Assembly: GCA_947311845.1 (NCBI GenBank)
Contig: CAMZMU010000107.1
Coordinates: 19,365,166-19,429,165 of the forward strand
Length of the DNA stretch: 64,000 nt
Source: Poa pratensis
Lineage: Eukaryota > Streptophyta > Magnoliopsida > Poales > Poaceae
Direction: 5' to 3'
Part shown: one piece after another, positions 1 through 11,999 of the stretch
Layout: each line of letters begins with the position of its first letter
How positions within the stretch are numbered: position 1 is the first letter of the stretch
The notes under the pieces: model-generated
The model's input: only the letters and a program-made list of their open reading frames with translations
Told to the model about the DNA's origin: nothing
Database searches by the model: none
Made by a program: the position numbers and the translations under genes

Positions 1-6
1 ATTGAT

Positions 7-567
7 TTGGCTTTGACAAGCATAAGTGATAGACTTAACACTCTTGAAACAAACATATCTGGTCTAAAAGAAGGGTATAATCAAATTCGTGAACACTATG
101 ATAATGTGCCAGTAAATTTTGAACCATCGGGATGGGTTCCCTCAGTAAAAGTTGTTTTCAATGGTGAAACTTTTCATGCTCGCTGTGATATTATGTCTGA
201 ATTCTGTTTAATGCCCAAGGATATTTTTGATTCCTTAAATCTTTGGGAGCTTTCCAAATGCGAAGATTGTATAATTTTGGATGATAATACTATTAAATTA
301 CCAAGAGGAGTAGCCGAAGGAGTATTTACAAAACTCCTAGGGATAACAATATCTATTGATTATCTTGTCATTGAATGTGCAGGAGTAGGACAAATTACGC
401 TTGGAAGATCTCTATTGAAATGCTTTGGAGCAATAATAGATGTGGGCCAAGGCACTATGAATTTTGCCTCTTCACCTATGTGTAACCAAGTATTTCCTAA
501 AGATAAGGGTAAAGGTAAGAGAGCTAAGCGTAAGATTGTTGATGCTTCATCACTTGGAAACACTTGA
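7..567 (+). CDS. Retropepsin-like domain of element A, catalytic motif degenerate (5'-partial)
   Basis: The reading frame enters from the left and ends at the TGA at 565-567, so the listed start is only the window edge. A short coiled-coil-like stretch (residues 5-35) is followed by a domain that aligns by eye with the aspartic-protease domain of element B: 'FHARCDIMSEFCLMP' matches B's 'DCNALCDLGASISVMP', and 'LGRSLLKCFGAIIDVGQG' matches 'LGRPFLRTVGSIIDMREG'. The D-L-G-A-S active-site motif of B is D-I-M-S-E here, so the glycine next to the catalytic aspartate is lost. The C-terminus is lysine-rich. It is probably a decayed gag-protease fragment without enzyme activity. Confidence 0.7.
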   Translation: MALTSISDRLNTLETNISGLKEGYNQIREHYDNVPVNFEPSGWVPSVKVVFNGETFHARCDIMSEFCLMPKDIFDSLNLWELSKCEDCIILDDNTIKLPRGVAEGVFTKLLGITISIDYLVIECAGVGQITLGRSLLKCFGAIIDVGQGTMNFASSPMCNQVFPKDKGKGKRAKRKIVDASSLGNT

Positions 568-2326
568 TTCTTACTTTCTGCGTCTAGCTGAAAGGCGTTA
601 AAGAAAAGCACTTATGGGAGACAACCCATTATTTTATTTCTGCAATTTTTCTTCTTTTTAAGTCAAGGAGTTGTTTACTTCTGTAACAATTCCTTTGTAT
701 CTTTATTTTATCGCATTGTTGTGCCAAGTATTGCCTCTAATAGGAAGATGATGCTAGATTTGGATTTCTGCGCAGGAACAGATTTCTGCTGTTCACCGTT
801 TTAATTTGTAAAATCACAGAAAAATTATTTAAATCTGCAAATGTTTGTGCGTGATCCTCAGACATGTACGCATCTTTCGTTAGTTTAAAGTTTTTCGATC
901 TGAGCAACGTAAGTGCCTCGAAAAAATTCATCTTTGCGGACTGTTCTGTTTAGATAGATTCTGTCTTTTATTTTTCACATTCTCTCTTTTACTAGTGTTG
1001 AGTGGAATTCTTTTTTAGTGTGAAGAGCTTCACATAACATCAGTGGCAGTAGCTACTGTTAAAAGTAACGGTCATGTTTGTGTCCTTATAGAACATGTGA
1101 GTTTTTGATTGTGCACTAACCCTCTAATGAGAATTACTCTGAGTTTGGTGTGGCGGAAGTTTTCAAGAGTCAAGAGAGAAGGATGATATAATGTGATCAA
1201 GAAGAGTGAAGAGTTTAAGCTTGGGGACGCTCCCATGGATCACCCCAGCATATTTCAAGAAGACTCAAGCGTCTAAGCTTGGGGATGCCCAAGGCATCCC
1301 CTTCTTCATCAGCAACTTATCAGGTCATCTCTAGTGAAACTATATTTTAATTCTTTCACATCATATGTGCTTTACTTGGAGCGTCTGTGTGCTTTTATTT
1401 TCAGTATTTTATTTTTCTTATGGTCAACTTGATTGGACCCCAGCATTCTTGATTGGGAGAGAGACACGCTCCGCTTTTTCATATGAATACTCCTATTCTT
1501 CACTTATATTTGTTGAGTATTCTTATCTAGCTATTGCTATGCTTTTAGCTCCTGTTTTGCATGTATCTCTTATTCAGAGCTGTTAGTTCTTTTAAAGAAA
1601 GTACTCTCTTGCTTCACTTATAATTGTTTGGAGAGTTTAAGTTGAAATAAATTGATTGGTGTTTGGTTGGAACAGAAAATGTTGCATGTGGTAGATGGTA
1701 TAATGGAAAAGCTTACATATTCTTGTAGATCACTGTATTGGATAATTTGATACTTGTCAATTGTTTTGAGTTATCAAGTAGTTCATGTTTAAGCTTTTGT
1801 ATCATGTAGTTAAAACCTATTAATGAAGAACTACCGAAAAGCTCGTTGAAATTTGGTTTGCATGATTAGTATCTCTAAGGTCTAGATATTTTCTAGTAAA
1901 AGGGTTTGGTTAACAAGGAAGACAGTGTAGAGTCTTATAATGCTTGCAATATGTTTTCATATAAGTCTTGCTGTGTCGGTTGATATCCTGTGTTTGCTTT
2001 AAATAACCTTGCTAGCCTAAACTCTGTACTGAGAGGGAATGCTTCTCGTGCATCCAAAACCTTGAGCCAAAATCCATGCCATCTGTATCCACCATAACTA
2101 CCTATATGTGGTATTTTCTTGCCATTCCAAGTAAATTTTTCATGTGCTACCTTTAAACTATTCAAACTTTATTACTCCTATTTTGTGTCAATGTTTACCA
2201 AGCTCATGAGGACGGGGTGGATGTCTTTATGTCAACTGTCAAACAGACTTTACCACCGGACTAGCGGCATATACATCCGCTTATCCATTAATTTTGCAAA
2301 AAGAGCTGGCAAATAGGGTGCCCAGT

Positions 2327-3854
2327 TGATACGTGCATTTTATATCATCATTTATACAACTTATATTATCATATTAGAATGGTATTGACATTGTTATATC
2401 ATTGTTTTTACATGTTTTAGATGATTTATGGGACTTTTATACAAAGTCCTTATTTTTGGTATTTAATTTCTCGGAGGCAGAAAACCTCTTTTTTCTTGTT
2501 TTTAATGTTTCAGGAGCTACAGGAACCCAAATGGAAAAAGGAAAATTGCACAGCTAGTTTTTCATCGGGAGAACGATAGTGGGAGAAAGATCTAGGAGAG
2601 AAGAGCCACGAGGGCCCAGAAAGGGTGGCCCACGCGGCCAAGGAATCTGGCCGCGTGGGACACACCATCTGGAGCCTCGGGCACTTCCTCGCTCGGGGCT
2701 TTTTAGCACGCCTTCGTCTCGCCCGAAAAGTTACGCCCTAATTTTCCCAAGTCCATCCGAGGCCGCGGCGGCGGCGAAACTCCTGATTCCCTCCGAGGGG
2801 GGTCAGATCCTGCTGCTCCGGAGCTCCGGAGAAGGGGGAAATCATCGTCATCGTCATCACCTCTCCTCCTTGGCGTGGGAGGAGGCCTCTACATCATCAC
2901 CATCACCAAGACCAGCACCATCTCCATCATCATCTCCGTGATCCACTCCGTTCCCCTCGTAGTTTGAGAGTTGCTATACCCTAGATACTTGTCTTGTGCT
3001 ACTATTCATGTTTGTGATTGAGTACTTGTCATTATTTGGAGGTGAAGTTATATTTTCAGATTGTGTTGTACCACTTATGCCACTGAATATCATTATGTTT
3101 GCACGTTGTGAGTAGTTCCCGTATGTTCCTGAGGGCATAGGATGAATTGGCAATGATTTATATATGACATGTGTTGGTATTTTGTCTAGTGTTTATCTTT
3201 TTATGTGATTCTATGATGGTGTTGTGCGAACGTCGACTGCACAACACTTCACCTATATGGGCTCATAGGAGAACACCGTAGTGTAATGAATTGAGGGAGA
3301 CTTGGGGGGACATGTAAACCTGAGACCGAGTCATGAAGTTGCATTATGAGGGTATTAGTATCGGGGACCTTAGAGTGTAATGCTATGGTGGGACTTTATG
3401 TCTTAATAATTCTTGCGCAGTCATTTACTTGGCCACATGATCCATCATAAGGGGTTTAGTTTATTTATTTAGCTATACCTAACAATGGCTCCGTCCAAAG
3501 AAGATTAAAACTTGACAAGATATTCAACGTGTTGTTTAATAAATCTCTATGCCTAGCAATATCCATGCCGCCCTCGGGAACGTTTTCCACATATAAGTTG
3601 CACATCACTTGAGCTTGTCCTCTTGCCACATAGAGGATTGGGCTTTCTCTCTTTGAGAGCTTTTACTTGCTACCATTTATATTCAGCATTTTTACTTTCT
3701 TGCAACTATACAACCAAAAATCCCAAAAATACTTGCATCTTTCATTGTTTTATTTATCATTCTTGCTAACCAATACCTTCAGCTCCTCGTGGGTTCGACA
3801 ACCTTTTCAAATCGAAAGGTACTACAATTGATCTCCTGCACTTGGGAGTCATCA
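2327..3854 (+). mobile_element. Solo LTR in element A, TSD CCAGT
   Basis: The 1,528-bp segment starts TGATACGTGC, ends GTCATCA, and is flanked by exact 5-bp duplications CCAGT (2322-2326 and 3855-3859). Removing it and one duplication rejoins 'gggtgcccagtcccaattaat', which matches the uninterrupted order in the sister copy near 27825. No internal retrotransposon region is present, so this is a solo LTR left by LTR-LTR recombination. The G+C-rich part at 2580-2940 carries a chance 120-aa ORF and is not a gene. The family differs from the TGATACGTCTC LTRs elsewhere in the window. Confidence 0.9.
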
Positions 3855-4624
3855 CCAGTCCCAATTAATTACAACTTTAACCGCTAAATTCTCTTCACAT
3901 TTTTGCCCTGATTTATCAGTCAAGCAATGACAAACAGTGAAATATCTGCATGTGTAAACAAAAGAGAAAGAGGGATGATCTGCCTTGCTGGTAGAAATAA
4001 CGTCCTTCATGGGAGCCGCTCTTAAAAGTCTGGTTGGCAGGGGTCATATTGTACTTTCTATTTTCTGATTCGTTGACAATTAACAAACACCTCTCCAAAC
4101 TTATTTTTACTCTCTATATGATTTCAAAAACTTAAAAAGCTCTAGCACATGATTTAATCCCTGCTTCCCTCTGCGAAGGGCCTTTCTTTTACTTTTATGT
4201 TGAGTCAGTTTTCCTACTTCTTTCTATCTTAGAAGCAAACACTAGTGTCAACTTTGGTGCAACAATTTTTATATGCTTGTATATTGCACTTATTATATTG
4301 CTTTGTGTTGACAAATATCCATGAGATATATATGTTGAAAGTTGAAAGCAATTGCTGAAACTTAAATCTTCCTTTGTGTTGGTTAAATACCTTTTACTTA
4401 GAATCTATTGCTTTATGAGTTAACTCTTATGCAAAACTCTTTGATGCTTGTCTCGAAAGTACTATTCATGAAAAGTTTTTTCTTATATGATTCAGTTGTT
4501 TGCTCATTATCTACTTGCTAGCAAACTATAGACCATTGACCTGGATAAAACTGTTGAGGAAAAACTAGGGAAACTTGATGGTCTTGCTTCTAAAGTTGAT
4601 AATCTTGCGCTTGATGTTGAGTTT

Positions 4625-5641
4625 TTGAAAATTAAGAATATGCCTCATGATGTTAAAGAGAGTAAAACTCTCAATGCTATACAAATTAAAATTGATAACA
4701 ATGTTAGGATGCTAGCCGAGTTGCATGATAGATGGGAAAGAGAGGAGAACGAAGCTGATATTGCTGAAAAGTGTAGGATTGCTAGAGTTTGCACTATTTC
4801 TACTACTGAAAATGTTAAAACCGTGTGCACTAGTGTATTACCTACAGGTTCTAATCATGCTAGTAATAAGAAAATTAAAATTGGAAAGATCTCTACCTTG
4901 GTTGAAAATAGTTCTAAATTGCCTGATAGCACTAAAACTGTTTCTGATAAAAGTGCTGAAATTTTTTGAGGTATAGGAGATAATGGTCCCCTTACTTTTG
5001 ATAATAATAATTTTGATTTTGATGGATGTAATCTTACTGAAGTTATTAAGTTCTTGCAAAAATTGACTGAGAATCCTAATGCTAGTAAAATAAACATGGC
5101 TTTTACGAAGCATATTACTAATGCTCTTATTCATGCTAGGGAAGAGAAACTTAAACGCGAAGCATATATTCCTAGAAAGTTAGAAGATGGTTGGGATCCC
5201 ACCATTAAAATGAGAGTGAATGATTTTGATTGCAATGCTTTGTGTGACCTTGGTGCTAGTATTTCTGTTATGCCTAAGAAACTTTATGATATTCTTGATC
5301 TAGCACCACTAGAAAGTTGTTATTTGAATGTTTATTTTGTTGATTCTACTATGAAGAAACCTGTGGGTAGGATTGATGATGTTCTTATTATGGTTAACAA
5401 TAATTATGTTCCTGTTGATTTAGTTGTTTTGGATATTGGATGCAAATCCTCTTGTCCTATTGTTTTGGGAAGACCTTTTCTTAGAACTGTTGGTTCTATT
5501 ATCGACATGAGAGAGGGGAATATTAAATATCAATCCCCACTCAAGAAAGGTATGGAACACTTCCATAGGAAGAGGATGAAACCTTTTGATTCTATGGTTC
5601 GAGTAAGTTATGATTTTGATGTTTCTACTCTTGATAATTGA
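4625..5641 (+). pseudogene. Gag/aspartic-protease-like ORF of element B with in-frame stop
   Basis: One reading frame runs from 4625 to 5641 with a single in-frame TGA at 4967-4969. The first part is Lys/Glu-rich and coiled-coil-like (gag-type). The second part (5054 on) holds a retropepsin-like fold with the active-site motif D-L-G-A-S at about 5248-5262 and the later 'LGRPFLRTVGSIID' motif. The frame may extend further 5' because the region upstream to ~4545 is open in the same frame. The present stop codon is not original: it is the first TGA of the LTR inserted at 5639. Before insertion the frame would have ended N-T-stop, as in element A. No RT or integrase follows. Confidence 0.75.
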
Positions 5642-6735
5642 TACGTCTCAAACGTATCTATAATTTCTGATGTTCCATGTTGATATTATACCAATTGTTA
5701 CATGTTTTATATACACTTCATAGCATTTTTATGCATTTTCTGGGCCTAACCTATTAACAAGATGCCACAGTGCCAGTTCCTGTTTTCTGCAGTTTTTGTA
5801 TTCCAGAAAAGCTAGTCTGGAAATATTCTCGGAATCGGACGAAACTTGGACAGAACCTCCTATTTTTCCAACACGAACACGGAGTCCAGAGGAGAGGCAG
5901 AGGAGGGCCACGAGGCACCCTGGTGGCTCTAGGTTAGTAGTGCCAGAAACAATGCTTGTACGCCACACGTCAGTTGGGAACCCCAAGAGGAAGGTATGAT
6001 GAGTGCAGCAGTAAGTTTTCCCTCAGTATGAAACCAAGGTTTAATCGGACCAGTAGGAAAACGAGGTTTGCTTCGAAGGTGTTGGTGGAGGAGTGTGGTG
6101 CGGCGCAACACCAGGGATTCCGGTGCCAACGTGGAACCTGCACAACACAACCAAATTACTTTGCCCCAACTTAACAGTGAGGTTGTCAATCTCACCGGCT
6201 TGCTGAAAACAAAGGGTTAAACGTATCGAATGGAAGATGATGTTTGTTTGCATAAAACAGTAGAGAACAATGATTGCAGTAGATTGTATTTCAGATGTAA
6301 AAGAATGGACCGGGGTCCACAGTTCACTAGTGGTGTCTCTCCAATAAGATAACTAACATGCTGGGTAAACAAATTACAGCTGGGCAATTGACAATTGATC
6401 AGTGCATATAACATGCACGTGTGAGTTGTGGTGTCTACTATGAGATTCATTTGGGCATTACGACAAAGTACATAGACCGCTATCCAGCATGCATCTATGC
6501 CTAAATAGTCCACTTTCCGGTTAACATCCATACCCCTTCCAGTATTAAGTTGCAAGCAACAGACAATTGCATTAAGTAATGTGCGTAATGTAAACAATAC
6601 ATTCATCCTTGAATAAAGCATTGCTGTTTTACCCCTAGTGGCAACAACACATCTACAACCTTAGAACTTGCTGTCACTATCCCAGGTTAAATAGAGGTTG
6701 AACCCAACTATCATGCATAAATACCCCCTCTTGGA

Positions 6736-9700
6736 TGTAACAGCCCAATCCTGTGAACCAAAAATTTGAGTACCAAATTTTCACTTTTGTGTCCTCATTT
6801 GCATCATGGCATGCATGCATCATTGCATCAATCTTATATTGCTAAACCACACACTACTTATTCTTGGCAATATTGAAAACCCAACATGCAAAGCTTGTCC
6901 CAACAAAGTTCACAACAAGGAAGACACCCAACTTGCAAAGAAAATTACCTTGACCTCTTATATTGTCCAGGTAGTTCCAAGAGTCCAAAGTAATACTTTT
7001 GCCTTGATTCATTTTACTAAAGTAGTTGTGTTGGAGAATTTAGCAAAATGCCTTTTTTTCCCCCTCTCTAAACAAATGTTGTCAAAAACATTTTATTTTG
7101 CAACACCAATTTTTGTGGTGCCTCTACAGGTTATGGGGAGGCTCCCCAAATTTCTGCAGATTTTTATAAAATGTTTAAATGCCTCAATTAATTCAAAACA
7201 TGTGCTGGTTTTAAATTTAAATCAGAAAAGGACCTAATTGTAATTCCAGGAGGACATGTTCGTGATGGAATTAAAAATGCCAGGGGGTTTCCTGGAAAAT
7301 CGTCGTCTCTCTCCTCTCACCTCACGCACGAGCTCCACTGCCGCCGTGTCGCTCCCGCGCGTGCACGCTGCCCGGGGCCCCATTCCCCCTCCTCTGCCTC
7401 GCCTCTGCAGGAGAAGGTCACCACGAGGACCACTGCTCCCCGTCCCCACTCGCCCTGCTCCCCGTTCCTCTCCTCTTTTTCCTCTCCCCGAGCTCACCAC
7501 CGCCGCGCCATGGCCATCATCGCCGCCGTCGATTGAGCTCACCCCAAGCGAAACCGAGACCACCCATCGCTTCACCGCGCCGCCTTCTCCCTTTCCACCA
7601 GAGGAATCGAGCCGTGCTGCCCTACATCACCGCCGCCGTCCTCGTTTTCCTCCGCCACCGTCGCCGTCGCCGCGGGCGATTTCCGCCGTCCCCTCCGTCT
7701 CCAACCCCGCCGCCGCTACCCACGAGCTCCTGGTGAGCTGCTGCTCCTCCCCAGTGCCTCCGTCTCTTCCCTAGCCCTCCATTTCGCCGGCACCGCGGGT
7801 CACCGTGCGCCGCCGTGCCATCCTTCCGACGCTCGGATAATCCGACGCGGGCGCAACCGGATAATCCTGGTTAGTCCAGTACCATCCCGTTTTCAGTCCT
7901 TAGAAGTTTTTCCTCCCCTCGTTGGAGCATCGGATAATCCGATCCTGGAAACTTCGGATTTTCCGAAGAAATCCAGTGCGGGTTCGTCCGTGGTCCTTAG
8001 CCAAAATTTTGAATGTACAGTGAATTCGGATATTCCGATTCCAATTTAATTCGGAAGTTCCGAAATTAGTCCGGTACATTAGATTTTGCTACTTCTTCGA
8101 TTACTTGTCTTCCTATTTTGATAAGTAATTCTAGTGTGGTTTAATTCAACTTATTAAAGACAAATAATCACAAGAGGAGATAAATTATTTAAAAGAACTC
8201 ATTTAATTCAGGAAATTATAAAATTAATAACTATTTATCGGTGCACCCGAAAAAGGTGTTCGATACACTAAAATGTCCGGACAGTCGTAAACGAACCTTT
8301 TAAAATGTTGTCATGCATTTTTGCTCACCGTAACCGTAATGCACCTCCGGACACTAGGAGTTTCATTAAGATAATATGGGGTGTTATTCGTATCCGGTTG
8401 CCGTAAATTATTTTCCCGCACCCCATTTAAATTGCTAGATAGCTTATAATAAGTTCGGTGCATTAAAATGCCATATCATCATTCTCTTGTATGCATTGCA
8501 CAATTGCCATGTGTTGAAGTTTTGTTCTTGTTTTCCGGTGTTGTTTGCTCTCCGGTAGATCACGAGTCCGGAGTTGAGCCTCATTACTCCGACGAGCAGT
8601 TTGACTACTCCGCTCAACAAGGCAAGCGTAATCCCCCCTCTGAGCATGTCTTATCCTATTTTCCGCAATATTTTCTCCACTATAATATTGCATGCGGTTC
8701 CAAATGTCAATTTGTTTGGATTAGAGTATCCTATAGTTGCATTAAGATTCCGATTCCAATTACCTGTTTCCCCTCCTATTATCCATAGGATTGTACTGTT
8801 GGCCTGAAATAATTAACTATGCAGTGTTGATGCTTAGCCATGCTTAGTTAAATGCTAGCAGTCCGGTGGATGTTTCATGGTTGGAAACAGGTGATGAGTG
8901 GTACAGATGATGGTGGAGAATTGTGGTGACAGGTAATAGATGCTTAAAGGTGGGGATGAGAGGCCACTTCGGTATGGTGGTGTTTTGTCTCACTCTCGCC
9001 GCCTAGGTGCGAGTTCTTTACCTCTTGAACCAAGAATGAGCGCGCTTCCATTCGGTGGGGTATATGGAGCCCTCGTCGACCGACTAACTTGTGGCGGACT
9101 AGCCGAGGGTCCTCTAGTTTGGCTTTCCATTTGCGCGTGCGTTGAGATGGTGGCCAAGACTGAGATGAGGATGGTGGTGTTAGGAAAATAAGTGGCCGCG
9201 GGACAGGGTGCGAGAAGGTACCTCTTGTCCTACCGCCACTGATGATCCTGGGTTAGTCTCAAGCGAGGTAAAGGTTGTAACCGTTCCCACTCAGCCGGCT
9301 TTCCCCGGAAGAGAGCTACGTGTAGGCAATGGCCGGGCGGTACCGAAGGTAAACACAGTGCACCCCTGCAGGGTTAAATCTTTTCGAAAAGCCGTGTCCA
9401 CGGTTACGGACAACTTGGGAAAGGACGATAAGATCATAGAATAACTTTAACGGAATGATTAAAAACTGGGTACTAGAGGTACCACCACGAATGCAAGGTG
9501 AGCTTCCTCGAGGGTGATTCGGGGAGGTGCCTTTGATGAACAGGTACAGTGGTTGATTGGTTGATGATGAGTAAGGTGATGAAAGAGAGTTACTTCTTAC
9601 CTCTTTTAAAATATTCTGATTAGTCGATGCCTTGAGTTATGTTTTATAAATAAAATCAGCTTTATGCAAAACAGCCATATAACTTTGAAAGCCTCATCGA

Positions 9701-10239
9701 GCATATATTAGCTCTTAATCTTGCGAGTTCGTCGAACTCAACGTCGTTTGTTTTTTTCAGAGAGGACTTCACCGACCTCGAAGGTGGGTTCTTTGTGGAC
9801 GTCGACGAGTAGTCTGGGGTTCCCAGGTGGCAGCTTGGGACATCCGGAACAGCTGGCGCTGTGATGTTTATCTGTAGGCCTCTTAGGCCATATTTGGATC
9901 TTGTTGTTTAGAACAACCTAATTTGCTTCCGCTTGTTGTAATGTTGGGTCTGTGACCTCTGGTTGTCATTTGCTATCTTTCTCTATTATAAGAGTTGAAC
10001 TATATGATTTGTGTCGTAGAGTCTGTGATGTGCCAGTTGTTCCACAAGTCTTGATCTCTATTATTATGCATTGAGTTGTGCCTGTGTTAAGGCATCAATC
10101 GGGTGTTGTGTTGTTGAGATGTCCAAGCAACGCCTGCCAAAGGTTTTGGCCGGGGATTGGTAAACCCGTAACCTCCGGTTGTATCGCTTAACCGGTGACA
10201 CACAGCATCACTGTATAGTAGTCGGGTCGGGGCGCCACA
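6736..10239 (+). repeat. 5' LTR of the chromovirus
   Basis: This 3,504-bp LTR is nearly identical to 15225-18748. The first ~2 kb agree almost base for base. The last ~1.4 kb (from about 8870) carry a cluster of 1-2 nt gaps relative to the 3' copy. An unusually G+C-rich block (about 7300-7860) holds chance proline/arginine-rich ORFs of 172 and 113 aa on opposite strands, duplicated at 15744-16262. Short motifs 'tcggataatccg' and 'cggaagttccg' recur at 7830-8070. Confidence 0.92.
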
Positions 10240-10242
10240 AGT

Positions 10243-10254
10243 TGGTATCAGAGC
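10243..10254 (+). other. Primer-binding site of the chromovirus (tRNA-iMet)
   Basis: TGGTATCAGAGC lies 3 bp after the 5' LTR end and matches the complement of the 3' end of initiator methionine tRNA, the usual primer for plant gypsy and copia elements. Confidence 0.9.
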
Positions 10255-10804
10255 AGTACTGCCTGTAGGAAACCCTTCTACTGGTCGATGTTGAGTCTAG
10301 TGTTTGTGAAAATATTTTAACCTAAAAATGAGTTGTGAAAACCATCTTAGGATTCTTTTTACTCCTTATCTGGTTACCCTCTAATCTCGGAGCAATCTTA
10401 CCTCGATTTGAGTTTAAAGGTTTTACTTCTCACCTGTTACTTCAAAATTAGAGAAACGGGGTGGGTTCGACCTTTAGTGTTATGTGTCACGTTGCTCCCG
10501 CTGCGTTGCAATCCCAAATCAACTCAGATGTTTCTACCAATCAAATCTTTTGATCCTTTCTTTGGGTTTTAACCCACGGACTTGAACATAAGGTCCCGGA
10601 TTGTGTCAACTAGAGTGTGTTAAGTTGTGATTTCTTAACTCTCACTAGTAGCACATGATGCTGATCTTTGACCCAAGTTCTATCTTGTTGTTTTCCTTCT
10701 CGCAAAGTATTATCGTCCCTAGTCTGTGTACTTGTGTAGACGCTAATGCTATTGTTCGACCATTCGGAGAAAGATACTAACCGTGTCATTGTCAAATCTC
10801 CAGA

Positions 10805-11996
10805 ATGGCTCGAGGAGGCCGTGGTGGTCGCGGTAACCACAATGATGATGAGGATGATCTGCCGCCACCACCCTCGATGGCTGAGGTCTTGATGGCCATT
10901 GAGGAGAACCGTGGGCGCAATGAGCGCTTGCTGGAACAGTTGGTGCAGCAGAATGCACGGAGGAACGAGTGCAACACTCTCACTGAGTTCCTGCGTTCCA
11001 GCCACCCACCTTTGCTGATGCTAAGGAGCCACTGGAAGCTGATGATTGGCTTCGTGCTTTGGAGCGCAAGTTCTCCGCGCTCATGTCCATTGGCGGAGCA
11101 AGTCAACTTTGCCACCTACCTCTTGGTTGGTGCTGCTGGCTGTTGGTGGGAGAGCCATGTGGCTTGTTTCCAGCCAACCATGTCTTCACCTGGGCTGATT
11201 TCCGCACTGCCTTCCGTGCGGAGTACATTCCCCAGCCATCATGGACTTGAAGAGGAGGGAGTTCCTGGATTTGCAACAGGGACGGATGGACCTCCGCACT
11301 TATGGTCGTGAGTTCAACCATCTCTCTCGTTACGCCCCAAGGGACGTGACCAATGATGCTGACAAGCAAGAGCTGTTCCGCAAGGGTCTGAATCCGCAGC
11401 TCCGCTATGAGCTATTGCCCTTCAGGTTCCAGACCTATCAGGAGCTGTTCAACCAGGCTTTCACTCTTGAGCAAGGAAGAAAGGAACTTGAAGCTTCCAA
11501 GAGGCCCGCACATGGGGACACCAGAGTTCCTCGGGTTCTGAGAGCAAGAAGCGCAGGGTGTTTGTCCCTACAGCGCCGTACCTCGTGCTCCCTTCATGCC
11601 GAGGCAGCAGGATATAGGCCACCTCCTCCGCGCCCCACTACTTCGACACTTGGGATAGGCGGGAGTGGGTACCGTCCTATGCTACCTGCTCCACCTGGAG
11701 TCACTTGCTACACCTGTGGCCAGGCTGGCCACTACTCCAGGGAGTGCCCCCAGAAGGCACCTCTCGCGATAACTCCTGCACGAGCCCCTGCCACTCCAAC
11801 TGGCAAGGCTGGACCTATTGTGCGTGGTCGCCTGAACCACGTCTCTGTTGAAGAAGCTGAAGATGACCCCGGCGTTCTTATGGGTGAGTTACGAATCAAC
11901 GGCAATACAGCTACAGTTTTGTTTGATTCTGGAGCATCGCATTCATTCATATCCATAGCGTTTGCAAAAGACACAAAATACCGTTCGAGAAAATGA
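10805..11996 (+). pseudogene. Chromovirus gag and protease (frameshifted)
   Basis: The start ATG at 10805 opens 'MARGGRGGRG...'. Frame is lost after about residue 60 and regained near 11241, where a typical retrotransposon gag core ('GRMDLRTYGREFNHLSRYAPR') begins. A CCHC zinc knuckle C-x2-C-x4-H-x4-C ('CYTCGQAGHYSRECP') lies at 11706-11750, and the aspartic-protease motif 'LFDSGASHSFIS' at about 11919-11954. The protein would build the virus-like particle and mature the polyprotein in the cytoplasm. The frame breaks again at about 11985, before the pol region. The shifts are short indels, so the product as written could not be made. Confidence 0.85.
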
Positions 11997-11999
11997 GCC

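Larger units (their letters stand above)
1..4537 (+). mobile_element. Element A: internal region of a gypsy-like LTR retrotransposon without visible pol (partial)
   Basis: The window opens inside the element. A retropepsin-like ORF is followed by a long A+T-rich untranslated region that contains the phrase 'aaaggcgttaaagaaaagc' just after the ORF. The same order recurs in element B (26084-28636, plus) and in the minus-strand element (19556-22200), so three copies of the family are present. No reverse transcriptase or integrase motif is visible, suggesting a non-autonomous element, although the part left of the window is unseen. Homology to B's untranslated region stops near 4537, where B's own coding region begins, so A has lost its 3' end and 3' LTR. 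A foreign solo LTR interrupts it at 2327-3854. Confidence 0.75.

Noticed and set aside
2579..2941. 120-aa Arg/Pro/Ser-rich ORF
   Set aside because: It lies inside the solo LTR at 2327-3854 and has low-complexity composition without motifs.
7256..7774. 172-aa proline-rich ORF (and a copy at 15744-16262)
   Set aside because: Both copies lie in the chromovirus LTRs, a 113-aa ORF runs on the opposite strand of the same G+C-rich block, and there is no domain. It is a composition effect.
10243..10254. Fragment of a tRNA-Met gene
   Set aside because: Only 12 nt match, placed next to an LTR end: a retrotransposon primer-binding site.
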